Positions 23,651 to 35,655 are shown, numbered from the stretch's first letter. The stretch: DNA of 64,000 nucleotides from Poecilobothrus nobilitatus (GCA_947095535.1 OX352773.1:74294591-74358590); one strand, 5' to 3'. Made by a program: numbers and translations. Notes: a model not told the origin generated them from the sequence alone.

Positions 23651-24119
23651 AAATGAACAATGCAAATGAATATTTGGTGTTAAAAAATAAAGACTAATTT
23701 TATTTCACCAAATTATTTTTCTTAAGAAAATTGCCTCATTTAAAAATCAAACTTAAAATATAATATTGATTTATTATTTATTAAGATTAATGTTTTTGAA
23801 GGATTTGAAATCAAGTTATTTGATTTGAAAACTGATTTAAAGTGTTTATGCATCAGATTATGAGCAAAACAAAAAATTTAACTAGTCTAACCTTGTTTTT
23901 GGGATAGCTAAGAAATCAGTGAAATGTTTAGGCTTTCTGTATCGCTGTCAGATCTTCTTTTCTCTTTATATTTGTTAACTACCAGACACATAAATGCTTC
24001 ATCAGACCTAGAATGGAGTAAGTACAATGGAAATTCGTTTATAATGGGCACATCACGAATATAGAATAGCTTTCCGCCGGAAGTAAAACTAAAATTGGCA
24101 ATCATAACGTGTATGATAT

Positions 24120-24400
24120 TGACAAATTCAAGAAGAACATCAACATCTTTGTTCTAAATAATCCTTCCAAGATCCAATAACTTTCTATATTTCCCAATTT
24201 CCTATATTTCTATTCTTTTATTCCTATTTTCCCAATCCCCCAAAACCAAACAGTACATTGTACCATAGGTTTTAATCTAATGTTTGGTTTAATAGGGAGG
24301 TGGCATTTAGAAGGTTAAAGTCCAACACTACCAAAGAGATTTCGCGCGTTGATCCCATTGGCGTCTTTCGAGATTCCCACCTACCCTCGCAAAAAAAAAA
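24120..24400 (+). mobile_element. family C retroelement 3' tail
   Basis: It has the CCTATATTT/CCCAATCCCC pyrimidine-rich part, GGGAGGTGGCATTTAGAAGG, CAACACTACCAAAGAGAT, then GGCGTCTTTCGAGATTCCCA and CCTACCCTCGCAAAAAAAAA. The last two blocks match GGTGTCTTTGGAAAATTCCC and ACCTCCCTTAGGAAAAC in the copy at 56580-57085. It ends in an A-rich tail. Non-coding. Confidence 0.55.
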
Positions 24401-25009
24401 ACAAAAAAATATATTCAAGATTAAAAATTGAAATTTCATATTTTTTATGAAATTTTGTACTCCATTTCCTAGAGATTTTTAATTTAAAAAAAAGTTCTTT
24501 GTAGTATCGTTATATCTTCTTATATTTATATACAAGAATATAAGTATAAAACATTATTACAATCATATACAAAAATCTATAATATATAAAAATTTCTATC
24601 AATTTTTATAATTTATATTCTCATATCTACACCTGTAATTTTTACTTTGATTGAAATATTGATTGTAAGATTATGGAAAAAGTAAAATTAGGAAAGAATT
24701 TTTTTAAGTGTAAAAAAAGAAACAAACTATCTGGGTTGAATTTCAATTCTATCGAAGTGTAATGACACGTAAGATGTGAATTTGTTAAATTGTTGAACTG
24801 AAACAGCCACTATCGGTTTCAAATTTAAAATCTGTATAAAAAATAGCCCGATATTTTTTGTATTTAAAACCTAACTATGAAAGTTAAATAAAAGTTGTAA
24901 TATTAGTCAAAGACCAGATCAAAGCAAAGATATTGTTATTTCTTTAAAAAGTTAACGAAATTTCTTTGAAGGGCGTTATCTCGGAAACCTCTCGAGATAG
25001 ACCTCCTTC

Positions 25010-25116
25010 CCTCCTCCAGAACAATTTTTCCTCCCTCCCCCCCCTCCTTCCCCCAGAACAAGTTCAGTGTTGAGCTCCGTTCTTCGTGACCTTTGAGTTC
25101 ACGAGAACACCCTGGA
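25010..25116 (+). repeat. family F element end, copy 2, with a C-rich tract
   Basis: It ends GACCTTTGAGTTCACGAGAA, CACCCTGGATATA, similar to 18230-18335. Between the two shared blocks it holds a pyrimidine tract (25029-25055) dominated by C runs, absent from the other copy. Confidence 0.4.
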
Positions 25117-25214
25117 TATACTTTTCCTGAATTACAAAAATAACTAAAGGGTTGTTGTCTCTATCGAACAAAACAGCAAAACAACTTTCCAATATTAATT
25201 TAATTTATTAATAT

Positions 25215-25320
25215 AAATTTAATTTAGGCGCATATTTTTCAAAAAAACAATAAAAATTGTTTAGAATTTAGTGACTTGCACCAAAATTTATAGTTTTCCC
25301 TTAGAATATTATATATAAGA
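25215..25320 (+). repeat. family E fragment (5' part)
   Basis: TTTAGGCGCATATTTTTCAA, AAAACAATAAAAATTGTTTA and TTTAGTGACTTGCACCAAAA match the 5' part of the other family E copies. The downstream part is not recognisable. Confidence 0.45.
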
Positions 25321-25864
25321 AAAATTATGAAAAATAATCGAGTATAAACGATTTGAAACTATGTATTAATATTAAATTTAATGGTATATATAGTATCTAT
25401 TTAAAAAAATTCTAAAATCAATTAAATATATGTATATAAAATATAAAATTCTTTTAATATTTAAAAACGAAAAGGTATTTTTTGACATCAAATTATTTTT
25501 ATTAAAAAAATAAAACAACTTCCGCTTTGATAATTTTTCTTTAATTCTGAGATGACTTAAGTTGGGTTAATATTAGAACTTCGATAAATGATAAGTCCAT
25601 CGATGAGAGCATCAATATTTAAAGCGTAGCTTTTCAATATACTCTTATATTGTGTTTATGTTGTAATTTTGATAACCGATAAAAACTCTTAAAGAGTTGT
25701 TTGAACCCAAGACATTTAATTTAATAAAATAAGAAAATAATATTGTTATAAAAAAAATATAATACCCTAATAAATCTTCCAGTTACTTTTAAGGTGAAAT
25801 ACTATAATTAATTTCATCATCCGTTACTAGGATCAAATACTATTATTAATGTATACAGTAATAT

Positions 25865-26112
25865 TATTTTGTTTATATTATAATATATTATATGTTTACT
25901 TACACTATATTCCCCCTTGCTACGGATTACACTATATAACACCTCTTGCTACAAATTTATTAAGAAAAACTACCTTTTCAATCATTTTTCTTACAATTAA
26001 AAAAACTCGCTACCTATACAAGATTTGAATTACTACTGACTCGGTAAATAACCCACGTGCTTAATTACTCCGACACTGACGTTTCAATTTATTTATTTAT
26101 TTATTTATTTTA
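25865..26112 (-). mobile_element. tRNA-derived SINE, family A
   Basis: On the minus strand, TGTCGGAGTAATTAAGCACG (A-box region), TAATTCAAATCTTG (B-box-like), then TTTTTTTAATTGTAAGAAAA and AGTTTTTCTTAATAAATTTG match the family A order. A (TTTA)n run at 26087-26112 abuts the head. Confidence 0.6.
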
Positions 26113-27059
26113 TATTAATATTACAAATCACATCAATTTAAAAAAAAATATCCATAATAATCCACATCCATAATAATTGCATATTTCTAGGATCTTTATT
26201 TTGTTCTACGTTTAATGAATCGTATTTTTATTATAATAAATGTAAAACTTAAGTTAATTTAATTTTTTCATAATATATCTGATTAATTTTTAATATTTTT
26301 AAGAATAATCAGAAATATTTTTTGTTATATAAAAACATTAAATAAATAGTACAAAAAATGTATAAAATTAATCTCTAAGTTCAAATCTAAAATTTAAAAC
26401 ATTTTTGATTATAATCATTTTGATTATAAAAGACAAAAATTTTTTAAATTTTAATTATGTTTTATTATTATTAATAACAATAAAATAAATTAATATACAT
26501 TTGTTTTTACCTTTTAAAATGAATTTCATTTAACATTTTAATTTCCTGGAATAAATTTACAATAAAAATTTTTTTCCAATTTATTTTGAACATCAATTTT
26601 AAACTGATTGAAAGTTCAAATGACAAGAAATAAATAAATTGGAATATTATATATATACATATATATATTAGTTTTAAATTTCTATATTTATTATCTTTAT
26701 TCATAAATATTAAACAATGTAATGTATGTATATACAAAAATACGACTACTGTATATATATTTTCAAATATATATATAATTTTATTTTATTTATTATTCTT
26801 CGCCACAATGATGCCCATATTAATCAATTTATTTCGAAATATTATTTGGAGAATAGAACATTATGACAAATATATTTTAAATTTTTAAGATTATTATTTT
26901 GTATTCTCAAAAACAAATTGAGTTTATAACATTAAAATTTTGGAATTAAATCGTAAATGATATAAGTGTGCTTACAAAACTGACTCCAAAATATTTGGGG
27001 AAAAAAGAAAATTCTTTTCTTATAAAACCTTTTAATTGCTTCCAGGCTAAGAATGCTTT
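26113..27059. other. AT-rich stretch, no gene recognised
   Basis: Nothing is supported. The minus-strand ORF at 26507-26737 reflects base composition. Short (TA)n runs are present near 26650-26775. Confidence 0.4.
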
Positions 27060-27690
27060 GAAAAACAAGTAATGTAAAAAAACCAAGGGTTTTCAAAAGG
27101 CACATTTCCAAAATTAAAAAATATTCATAATAAGCCTAGAGTAGATACATATATTGAAAAATAAATATGCTTTGGTAAGAAAAAATTGAGAAAAATCAAA
27201 TGACTCACACTTATTTCCAAAGATCTAACTCCTTTCAAAATTGCAAGTTTCTAAGTTAAACCGTTTGAAAGATGGAAGGGGTCCAAATTTTTTGCAAAAA
27301 TAAAATTTCACATAACGTGTATTGTGTATTAAAATTCCGTATGGAAAAGCCACATATTTGTTTATATATTTATAAAGTTTATAAAACCAGCTATCGTTTA
27401 GCGTTTTCAGATTGAAAATAATACGCTTTATAGAACCTGTGTTGTAACAATTAAAAGAGCTTTTTCGAATTTTGTAGGGTTATAGCTTCGTAACGGGTGA
27501 GACTACAGAAAAAAGTTGGTCCATAAAATTAGTTTTTTGGCGATACGTACCTGTAGTTAAAATTGCATTACTTTATTTCAAACGGAGGTTTTGTAAACAC
27601 CCAGACGGACGGTCGGACCGACAGACGGACAAAGTGAAACTAATAAGCACATTTTTTCAAATGCGCTAAAAATTAATATCCGACGCAATC
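27060..27690 (+). repeat. family E dispersed repeat, longest copy
   Basis: It starts with AAAAACAAGTAATG and AAAGGCACATTTCCAAAATT, and ends with a GC-rich block, AGACGGACGGTCGGACCGAC then AGACGGACAAAGTGAAAC, followed by TAATAAGCACATTTTTTCAA. At about 630 bp it defines the family within this window. No ORF and no clear terminal inverted repeats are seen. The mobilising class is unknown. Confidence 0.55.
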
Positions 27691-30600
27691 AATATTTTTG
27701 TTTTTGTACTTGATTGTTTACGGCCATTAATTAATTTCTAAATTGAAATGTGCTGGTGTTTTTATTTTAATCTATTGTCAAGCAAAGGACACAGCAATAA
27801 CAATTCTTATTCTTCATTGCACCTTTTTTTGTCTTCTAACTTGACACTAGATTACTTTACACTTATATAAAGTAATAAAATTTAGCAAAATGAGAGGGAT
27901 AAAACGGGAGGGAAAAAGGATAATAAAAGAGAATTTGAGAGTAAATTAGAAAAGAACTTAAAATAGTTCTTTATAAATTATTACAAATTGTAGAAACGAA
28001 TGTTATCGACAGAGAGGGGCTCATGCAATATGGAAGCAAGCACCAAATTTTATAAGAATTCTGACAACGAATGTATTTCCTTAGTATATTTAAATCTTTT
28101 AGCCATTTCCACTTGGTAAAAATGAACAGCATGTTGCTTCTCTCGTGGTTGGATGAATATGGTTAAGCGAAGTTATAATTGATTATAATTCAATAAAGCA
28201 ATTTCTGTTACGTGTAAAATATCTATGAAAGAGTAAATTACTTCAATATTTCCAAAAATATTAAAAGGAGTTAATGTTACTAGCTCGAACGAATCAATTA
28301 TTGGAAGGCATGATTTTGGACGATAACAATTACTAATAACGCATTTTAATCATGCGGTACATCTTTATTATTATTTCATTACCAACAAATATGTATACTG
28401 TTAAAAAAATACACTTTACTCCAAGGAAACTTTAACAATATATTCCCTAAGAAAATTTGATTTTGTAATTTGATCGACATATTTTTTTAAAAAACTTTCC
28501 TTTTTTTACAATCCACAAAAAAAAAATTTATTATCCTTTTCCTCTAAATTGATTGGCTCTTTCAACAAAAAACCAAAAATACTAAAAAAAAACAATTTTC
28601 TATTTTTTGTATTTTTTTTTTTTCTTAAAAATAACAATTTGTTATAGGGTTGAAAAAAAAATGGAATATAAACGAGAAAAAAAGGAAGAAATGAATAAAA
28701 CGCAGAATTATTATTGTATAGTCATTACAATTCTCATTATTTTACTCACTCTCGTTTTTCTTTTTTAAGAAAAATAAATTGTTAGATTTAGAGATTGATG
28801 AACTCAACGTTTTTTTTTTTTTTGTTTTGTTTTAGTTTTAGTTCAGAATCAAAAGATCATCCTATATAATACTACTATATTATCTTAAAGAATTTCTATC
28901 TTCCGGATATTATAACACTGTAATATAATGTAATGTATAATGTCGTTGTTACTTTATTACCTCTTATATAAAACTGAAGAAAAAAAAATAAACAAATCTT
29001 TAGTAGAAATAAAATCCTACCGAAATTCTATCGAAACAAAAAAAAAAAATTGTTAAGAAAATGTAAAGAAATAAATTTTTAGTGAAACCCTAAAATAATT
29101 CGTTTTTTCTTCAAGGTAATTAACTTTGGGAATTCTTTGTAGAAATACCAAAAAAGAAAATTAATTTTTCTTATTAACCAATTTTTTCTTTTTGTAAAAC
29201 AAAAATCTAAAACCTTTTACAAATAGAAAATTTAAGTAAATTTAGCCTACTTTTTTACAATTGGTCCTTTTTGGTTTTTTTCTTTATTGAAAAAAAAAAA
29301 CTTTTTAAATTTGTTTTCGGATTTATATTCTAAAAATTTTTTCTTGTTTTTAATTTGAATATTATTTTAATTTAAGTAAAAGTAAGTCTAAAATAAAAAA
29401 AAAAAAATTCTAATTTTAGTTTTTAAATGGGAATTTTTAAAATATACTGTGTACTGTGCCAATCAAAGTATGCATTTAGTAGAAAAGTATGTAAAGATTT
29501 ATTTTGATTTTTTTTTCCTGCAGAATTCTGGGAAAACAAAGTTACATTAACATACAAAATAATACAAATAGCACTAAACCATCAACATTTATTTAATTTT
29601 ATTTTTAATTTTAATTTTAATTATTTTAATAATTAATAATCTGAAGGGAACGTCTGTCATCTAGTACAGAGTGTTCATAAATTCATATATCATAAAAATA
29701 TTCTATTTAATTTTTTTTTAAATGATTCAACGAACAATTCTAATTTTCAAATACTAAGTTGTATAAATAGTATTGTATTGTGTTTTACCTATTATATCTG
29801 GCTCCTAACGAAACTAGTCTCATATTACCAGCACCTCTTGTAAAGTAACTATCGAACATGTACTGGACGTTTCTATTGATATTCCCAGTTTATGGTGTTT
29901 GAATTACAAATTTATTTTCGACAAATATGTCAATTTGAAGATAGATCAATATTGTGTTTCTTATCTATTATTTTATTTGACATTCTCGGATTATAACCAT
30001 ACAGATTTTTAAAACCTTTGTTTTTTAATTTGTTTTTATTAGCTTGATGTTCTTGTTAAATGTGTTTCCACATATTTTTATCGAGTAGAACTATAATTTT
30101 ATCAAAAGACAGATATCTTCATTTGCTAGAGAACTGTTCTATTGATAATCCGGAAAATTCCATTCAAATTTCTTCCTTCTTTTTTGTTCATCTATCTGTT
30201 TATTCTAATTCAATTAATTATCAAATATATTTTGTAACTACATATTTGCTTTATAAATTTTACAGTTGTTACATATTTAACATTAAGATTGTCAAACGAC
30301 TTAGAATTAAATATATGTAATAGATATATTTCGTTTTCATGATATTTATTGCTAATTTGTGCTTCTTGATCCACAAATTTATATTGTCCATATCATTTTG
30401 TATTGTTTCTTGTATAACTATCTAAGAACTATTTTATATACTAGAAATCATGTCAACCTCAAACATAATGTGGTTTACCATACATATTTAACATTATTTT
30501 ATTAATTGTAAGATACCATTATTAGGTTCTATTTATTATCAGAAAATATCTATATCTGAACAAAACTACTGATTAGAGTATCCTTAAATAGAATACAATT

Positions 30601-30934
30601 TAATACATCAAAAACTGAATATACCTTGTACAGATATTGCTAAATTTTTCCTTCTGACATTTCAATATGAAATAATTTAAAAAATAAATAGTTATGTAAT
30701 TTTTGAGAATTGGCTGTTTGATTTTATTTTTTCACTTTCCACTTACTCTACTTTTTTTTTTTTGTATATCCTATTCTTTAGTTAATAAATCCAAAAAACT
30801 TCCCCCGAATTCAATTAGTACTTAAGCCGTTATTTTAATACAATATTTCCTTAATTTAAAATAATTAGTTTTTTTAAAAACCAACTTCTTTTAATTAATA
30901 TGTACAATAATACAATAATTTTTTTTTTTTTCAG
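27691..30934. other. AT-rich stretch upstream of the receptor gene
   Basis: No exon or repeat is confidently recognised. It probably includes intronic or promoter DNA of the downstream FMRFaR gene, because a good 3' splice site closes it at about 30934. The short ORF at 30060-30320 has no recognisable similarity. Confidence 0.35.
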
Positions 30935-33129
30935 GCATTCACTAGTATAAGTTGGAATTTATTATCAAAAAACACCAACCAAAATTATAATTGTCATCAA
31001 CATTTTTGAACGAATTAAACAACAAAAACCACATCAGCAAATAAATTGAGGAGAAAATTACCAACAAAAAAAACTAAACAGCTTGATGTAAAAAATTTAT
31101 GAATTAAATAAAAATGAGCAGTTAAAAATTATTAAACTAAGAAAAAAACTATGACGGTCACAAAAAAGATTTAATAACAATAACAATTTAAAAAAAAAAA
31201 AGATATATACGTATATATATACAACTTAACGATACTTAAATTTAATTACCGTTATAATATTTAACTTCTTCTCTTTCTTTTACGTTCAATCAAACATTTA
31301 ACAATATTGTTGTTATTTTATATATAACTGTAAATTGTATAAAATGCCTTTCAATTAAAAAACAAAAAAAAAAATTTTCAGTTAATTTTTTTTTTGTAAA
31401 ATTCCATAATTTTGATTTTGAACATGAAATTAAACTTAAATTATTTCACATAAAACAACAACAACAGACACAAAAACAACATAAAGTAAGTAAACATTAA
31501 AATCAAAAAATTTAATTTCAATTTATACAAAAAAAAATAAAAAACCACTTAAAAGGATAGAAAAGAAAAGAAAACAACAACAAATTAACAAGTAAAATGT
31601 AAATAATGTTTAAGTAAAAAAAAATTTTAATACAATATGAAAAAGACAAATTAAAAGAAGATAACAAGATTTTAAATTGATATAAGCAAGAATAAAACAA
31701 CAAAATCAAAAACAAAACAACAATAACAAATAAAAATTGAAAACAAACGAAAAGACAATAACGAAGGAAAAAAACGGAAGAAAGAAATTAAAGAAAAAGA
31801 AAACTAATAAAATTATACCACAATATTAAATACAAAGAATTAAAAATAAAAACAAAAACAAAAACAAACAAATCACTACATACATCTTTGTATCGTTTTG
31901 TAGTAATTTTCCATAATGAAAAGATAGTGAACATTGATTTTCTTAATAATCAAAAAACGAAAAAAAACAAAAATAATAAAAATTAAGTAAATTAAACTGT
32001 TAGAAAATTTAACTGTACAATATGTAAATTTTTGTTTCTAAAAGGTAATTAAATCAAAATATAATACAACTGAATATTGTGATTATATAAATAAATAAAA
32101 TAAAAATCTTATTTTTATTATTTTTGAATTTTTAAATTTATGACGTCATACAAGAAAATTTAACGAAATAACGGTAATTATTTACTAAAATTGTTAAAAA
32201 AAGACAAAACTATTCATTTATACATTATAATTCTTTATAATTAATATTAAGAATATTTGAAGGATGGAATTTGAATTTTAAAAGGATGTTAAAATAATTA
32301 TATAATAAAAATTCATCAAAATTAAATAATTATTTATTTTACAGTTATAGAAAATAAAACAACTGTAAATTATATTTAAAAAGATAATTTAAGAAGAAAT
32401 TATAATTAAAAACTTTGATATAAAATCAAAAACAAAAAAACTAAAGAAAAAAAACGAAAAACCAACGAAATTAATTTTGTTTTAAATATAAAAAATTTTT
32501 TATTTAACTTTTTTAAACGAAAAACTTAACGAAAATTAAATCTTTGTCAATAAATTCTCAATAAATTCTTTTACTTTTCAAATAAATTAAGTAAATTGAA
32601 AAGAAATAAAAATTAAAATTATTTATATAAAAAAAAAACAAGGTACAAAAAAAAAAAAAACTCAATAGAATTATAAATATTCAATTTAACGAAAATCTAA
32701 CGAAACGAATATTTTATATATTTAAAACAAAATCTGTTAATTAATAACATTTTTTTTTTGATTTTTTTTTTTGTTAAAACAAAAATGTATAAATTACATT
32801 AATAATAAATGTATATATTATAATATATAGAATAAAATTAAAAAAAAAAACAATAAAGCAACCAAATTAATTATTAATTATAAGTTAATATTTAATTAAC
32901 GAAAAAAAAAAACAAAGCTTTAAAATTTAAATGATTTAATTTATCTTATTTAATGAATTGTTTCTAATTGAGAAAGATACAAAAAAAAAGAAAAAACAAA
33001 AAACTATAAATATAAATTTAACCTTATTTAAACCAAAAAAAAAAAAATAATAAATATTAACATTCAAATAAAATAATGTTAATTATTATATACAATAACT
33101 TATATAAAAAAAAATATATATAAATACTG
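30935..33129 (+). other. FMRFaR: probable 5' UTR of the FMRFamide receptor
   Basis: A run of T followed by CAG (AATTTTTTTTTTTTTCAG, ending at 30934) is a strong 3' splice site. From here to the ATG the sequence changes character to A-rich, CAA/ACA-rich text typical of long fly leaders. A possible further intron has a GTAAGTAA donor at 31486 and a TTATTTATTTTACAG acceptor ending at 32344. There is an in-frame TAA at 33121-33123, just before the start codon. The leader contains many upstream ATGs, so splicing or poor initiation contexts must matter. Exon limits are inferred. Confidence 0.35.
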
Positions 33130-35655
33130 ATGATTGACTATAATAAAATTAATTACGATACAAATTTTTTTCAAAATGATGGTATTGATGATGATATTGA
33201 TGATAATGATGATGAATTTATATTTAATGTAAATGATAAAAATAAATTTGAAACAAATTTTAATAACAATAATAATAATAATTATTTAAATAAATTAAAT
33301 AATACATTATTGAATAGTTTTAATTTAATTGATTATTTTAAAAATGATACATCTTTTTCATCATCTCCATTATTATCATCATCATCATCATCATCATCAG
33401 CATCATCATCGTCATATGTCAATACAATGCCAAATACAAAATTATATAATGATGACATTATTGTTAATCATATTATTAATAATGAAAATCCAACAAATAC
33501 ATTTAATAATAATTATAATATTAAAACAATTGGTTTTGATACCGATGATAATATTATTAATAATTATGGTATTAATACAATTTTTAATACCGATATTAAT
33601 AGCGATAATACTGAAAAACAATTTAATATATTTTCAGCTGCTGCAACAACTGTTATTGCTAATGCAGCAACAGCAGCAGCTGCAGCAACAACAGCAACAA
33701 CAACAACAACATCCACATCATATGATTATAATCAGTTAGATTTATTAAATGAATATAATAATAGTAATAATACAATATTATTAAATTTAAATAATAATAA
33801 TATAACAAATTCAAGTATATTATATGATGATGATATATTAACATATAGTAGATGTCCAGATTTTTCTGATCAAGAATTTGCACGTTTTGAATTTTGGATA
33901 TGTGGTGTTATATTAAATTTTGTTGGTCTATTAGGTATATTAGGTAATATATTATCAATGATAATATTATCAAGACCACAAATGCGTTCAAGTATAAATT
34001 ATTTATTAATTGGTTTAGCTAGATGTGATACTGTATTAATAATAACATCAATATTATTATTTGGTATACCATCAATATATCCATATACTGGTTATTTATT
34101 TTATTATTATTATTATATATATCCAAATATATCACCATGTATGTATCCAATTGCAATGGCAGCACAAACATCAAGTGTATATATGACATTTACAGTAACA
34201 TTAGAACGTTATGTTGCTGTTTGTCATCCATTAAAAGCAAGAGCATTATGTACATATGGTAGAGCAAAAATTTATTTTATTATTTGTATATTATTTGCAT
34301 TTTTATATAATATACCAAGATTTTGGGAAGTTATTGTTATAACAGATACATTAAATTATAATAATAATAATATACCAATATTTAATAATATAAATAATAT
34401 AAATAATAGTAATATTCATCATTTTATTATTAATAATGATGATAATAATAATAATAATGCTCCAATAAATAATATTGGTGGTATTAATAGTAATATTAAT
34501 AATGGTAATAATATTGGTGCTAGAAATCCAACATTAATTAATACTGATATTAATACAATTAGTATTAATAATGATAATATTAATGGTCATATAGGTAATA
34601 GTAATAGTTATATTAATAGTCATACGAATAAAATAAATAGTAATAGTAATAGTCTTTATATTAATAATAATAATAATAATAATCCTATTAATAATAATAA
34701 TTATAATAATATAAATTTCGATGATAGTGGTGGTATTGGTGAATTATATTTAAATAATAATTATAGTTATGATAATATCATTAATACAAATAATAATAAT
34801 AATAATAATGATAACGGTAATGATAATGGTAATAATGTGATATTTTGTGTAGTTGCATCATCTTTACGTCGAAATGATCAATATATTAATATATATATAC
34901 ATTGGTGTTATTTAATATTTATATATTTTATACCATTTCTTAGTTTAGCAATATTAAATTGTTTAATATATCGTCAAGTTCAAAAAGCAAATCGTGAACG
35001 ACAACGTTTAAGTCGTACAGAACGACGTGAAATTGGTTTAGCTACAATGTTATTATGTGTTGTTATTGTATTTTTTTTATTTAATTTTTTAGCATTATAT
35101 ACAAATATATTAGAAGCATTTTATGATATAATTGATGATTATTTAATAAAAATATCAAATTTATTGGTTACAATAAATAGTAGTGCAAATTTTATAATAT
35201 ATGTGATATTTGGTGAAAAATTTAAACGTATATTTTTGTTATTATTTTGCAAAGGTAGAATGAGTCGTGATCAACCAGATTTAATACATTATGAAAGTTC
35301 AATATCAAATGGTGAAGGTAATAATCGTTCATCTGGTCGTTTTTCAAGACATGGTACTCAACGTAGTACAACAGCAATTAGTTTAAATCGTGGTAATAAT
35401 AATATAACGAATAGTAATAATAATATAAATAATAATAATAATAATAGTAATAATAATAATAATAATGGTATACCAACAAGTGTTCGTATAACAACAAAAC
35501 GTATTAAACGTAATAGGGCACCATCACCAGGTCCATGTGTTTATTATCCAGCTAGAGATGTTCAAAGAACACAAACTGTTATAACACCAAGCTCATCATT
35601 ACATTTTGATTTATATAATAATAAAAATGGTGGTATGATGACTTCAGGATTTTAA
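33130..35655 (+). CDS. FMRFaR: FMRFamide receptor (class A GPCR), 841 aa
   Basis: Plasma-membrane receptor for FMRFamide-type neuropeptides. The start is fixed by an in-frame TAA 9 nt upstream. Residues 1-256 are a low-complexity extracellular tail with Asp/Asn, Ser (about 78-96) and Ala/Thr (about 170-196) runs. TM1 is about 257-281 (GN at 272-273), TM2 288-312, TM3 338-362 ending ERY (359-361), TM4 380-400, TM5 592-615, TM6 637-657, TM7 675-692 with NFIIY (687-691). C337 and C573 could form the loop disulfide. Matches from memory to Drosophila FMRFaR include LERYVAVCHPLKARALCTYG, YINIYIHWCYLI, SRDQPDLIHYESSIS, RSSGRFSRHGTQRSTT, RAPSPGP and the SGF end, so identity is secure. Odd points are about 160 extra Asn-rich residues in extracellular loop 2 (about 408-569) and Ala655 where TM6 normally has proline. 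The coding sequence is intronless. Codons are strongly A/T-ending like the surrounding DNA. Confidence 0.95.
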   Translation: MIDYNKINYDTNFFQNDGIDDDIDDNDDEFIFNVNDKNKFETNFNNNNNNNYLNKLNNTLLNSFNLIDYFKNDTSFSSSPLLSSSSSSSSASSSSYVNTMPNTKLYNDDIIVNHIINNENPTNTFNNNYNIKTIGFDTDDNIINNYGINTIFNTDINSDNTEKQFNIFSAAATTVIANAATAAAAATTATTTTTSTSYDYNQLDLLNEYNNSNNTILLNLNNNNITNSSILYDDDILTYSRCPDFSDQEFARFEFWICGVILNFVGLLGILGNILSMIILSRPQMRSSINYLLIGLARCDTVLIITSILLFGIPSIYPYTGYLFYYYYYIYPNISPCMYPIAMAAQTSSVYMTFTVTLERYVAVCHPLKARALCTYGRAKIYFIICILFAFLYNIPRFWEVIVITDTLNYNNNNIPIFNNINNINNSNIHHFIINNDDNNNNNAPINNIGGINSNINNGNNIGARNPTLINTDINTISINNDNINGHIGNSNSYINSHTNKINSNSNSLYINNNNNNNPINNNNYNNINFDDSGGIGELYLNNNYSYDNIINTNNNNNNNDNGNDNGNNVIFCVVASSLRRNDQYINIYIHWCYLIFIYFIPFLSLAILNCLIYRQVQKANRERQRLSRTERREIGLATMLLCVVIVFFLFNFLALYTNILEAFYDIIDDYLIKISNLLVTINSSANFIIYVIFGEKFKRIFLLLFCKGRMSRDQPDLIHYESSISNGEGNNRSSGRFSRHGTQRSTTAISLNRGNNNITNSNNNINNNNNNSNNNNNNGIPTSVRITTKRIKRNRAPSPGPCVYYPARDVQRTQTVITPSSSLHFDLYNNKNGGMMTSGF

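Noticed and set aside
33329..33883. Alternative-frame ORFs over the receptor N terminus (His/Gln-rich + strand; Leu-rich - strand)
   Set aside because: They are frame shadows of the TCA, GCA and ACA codon repeats of the receptor CDS.
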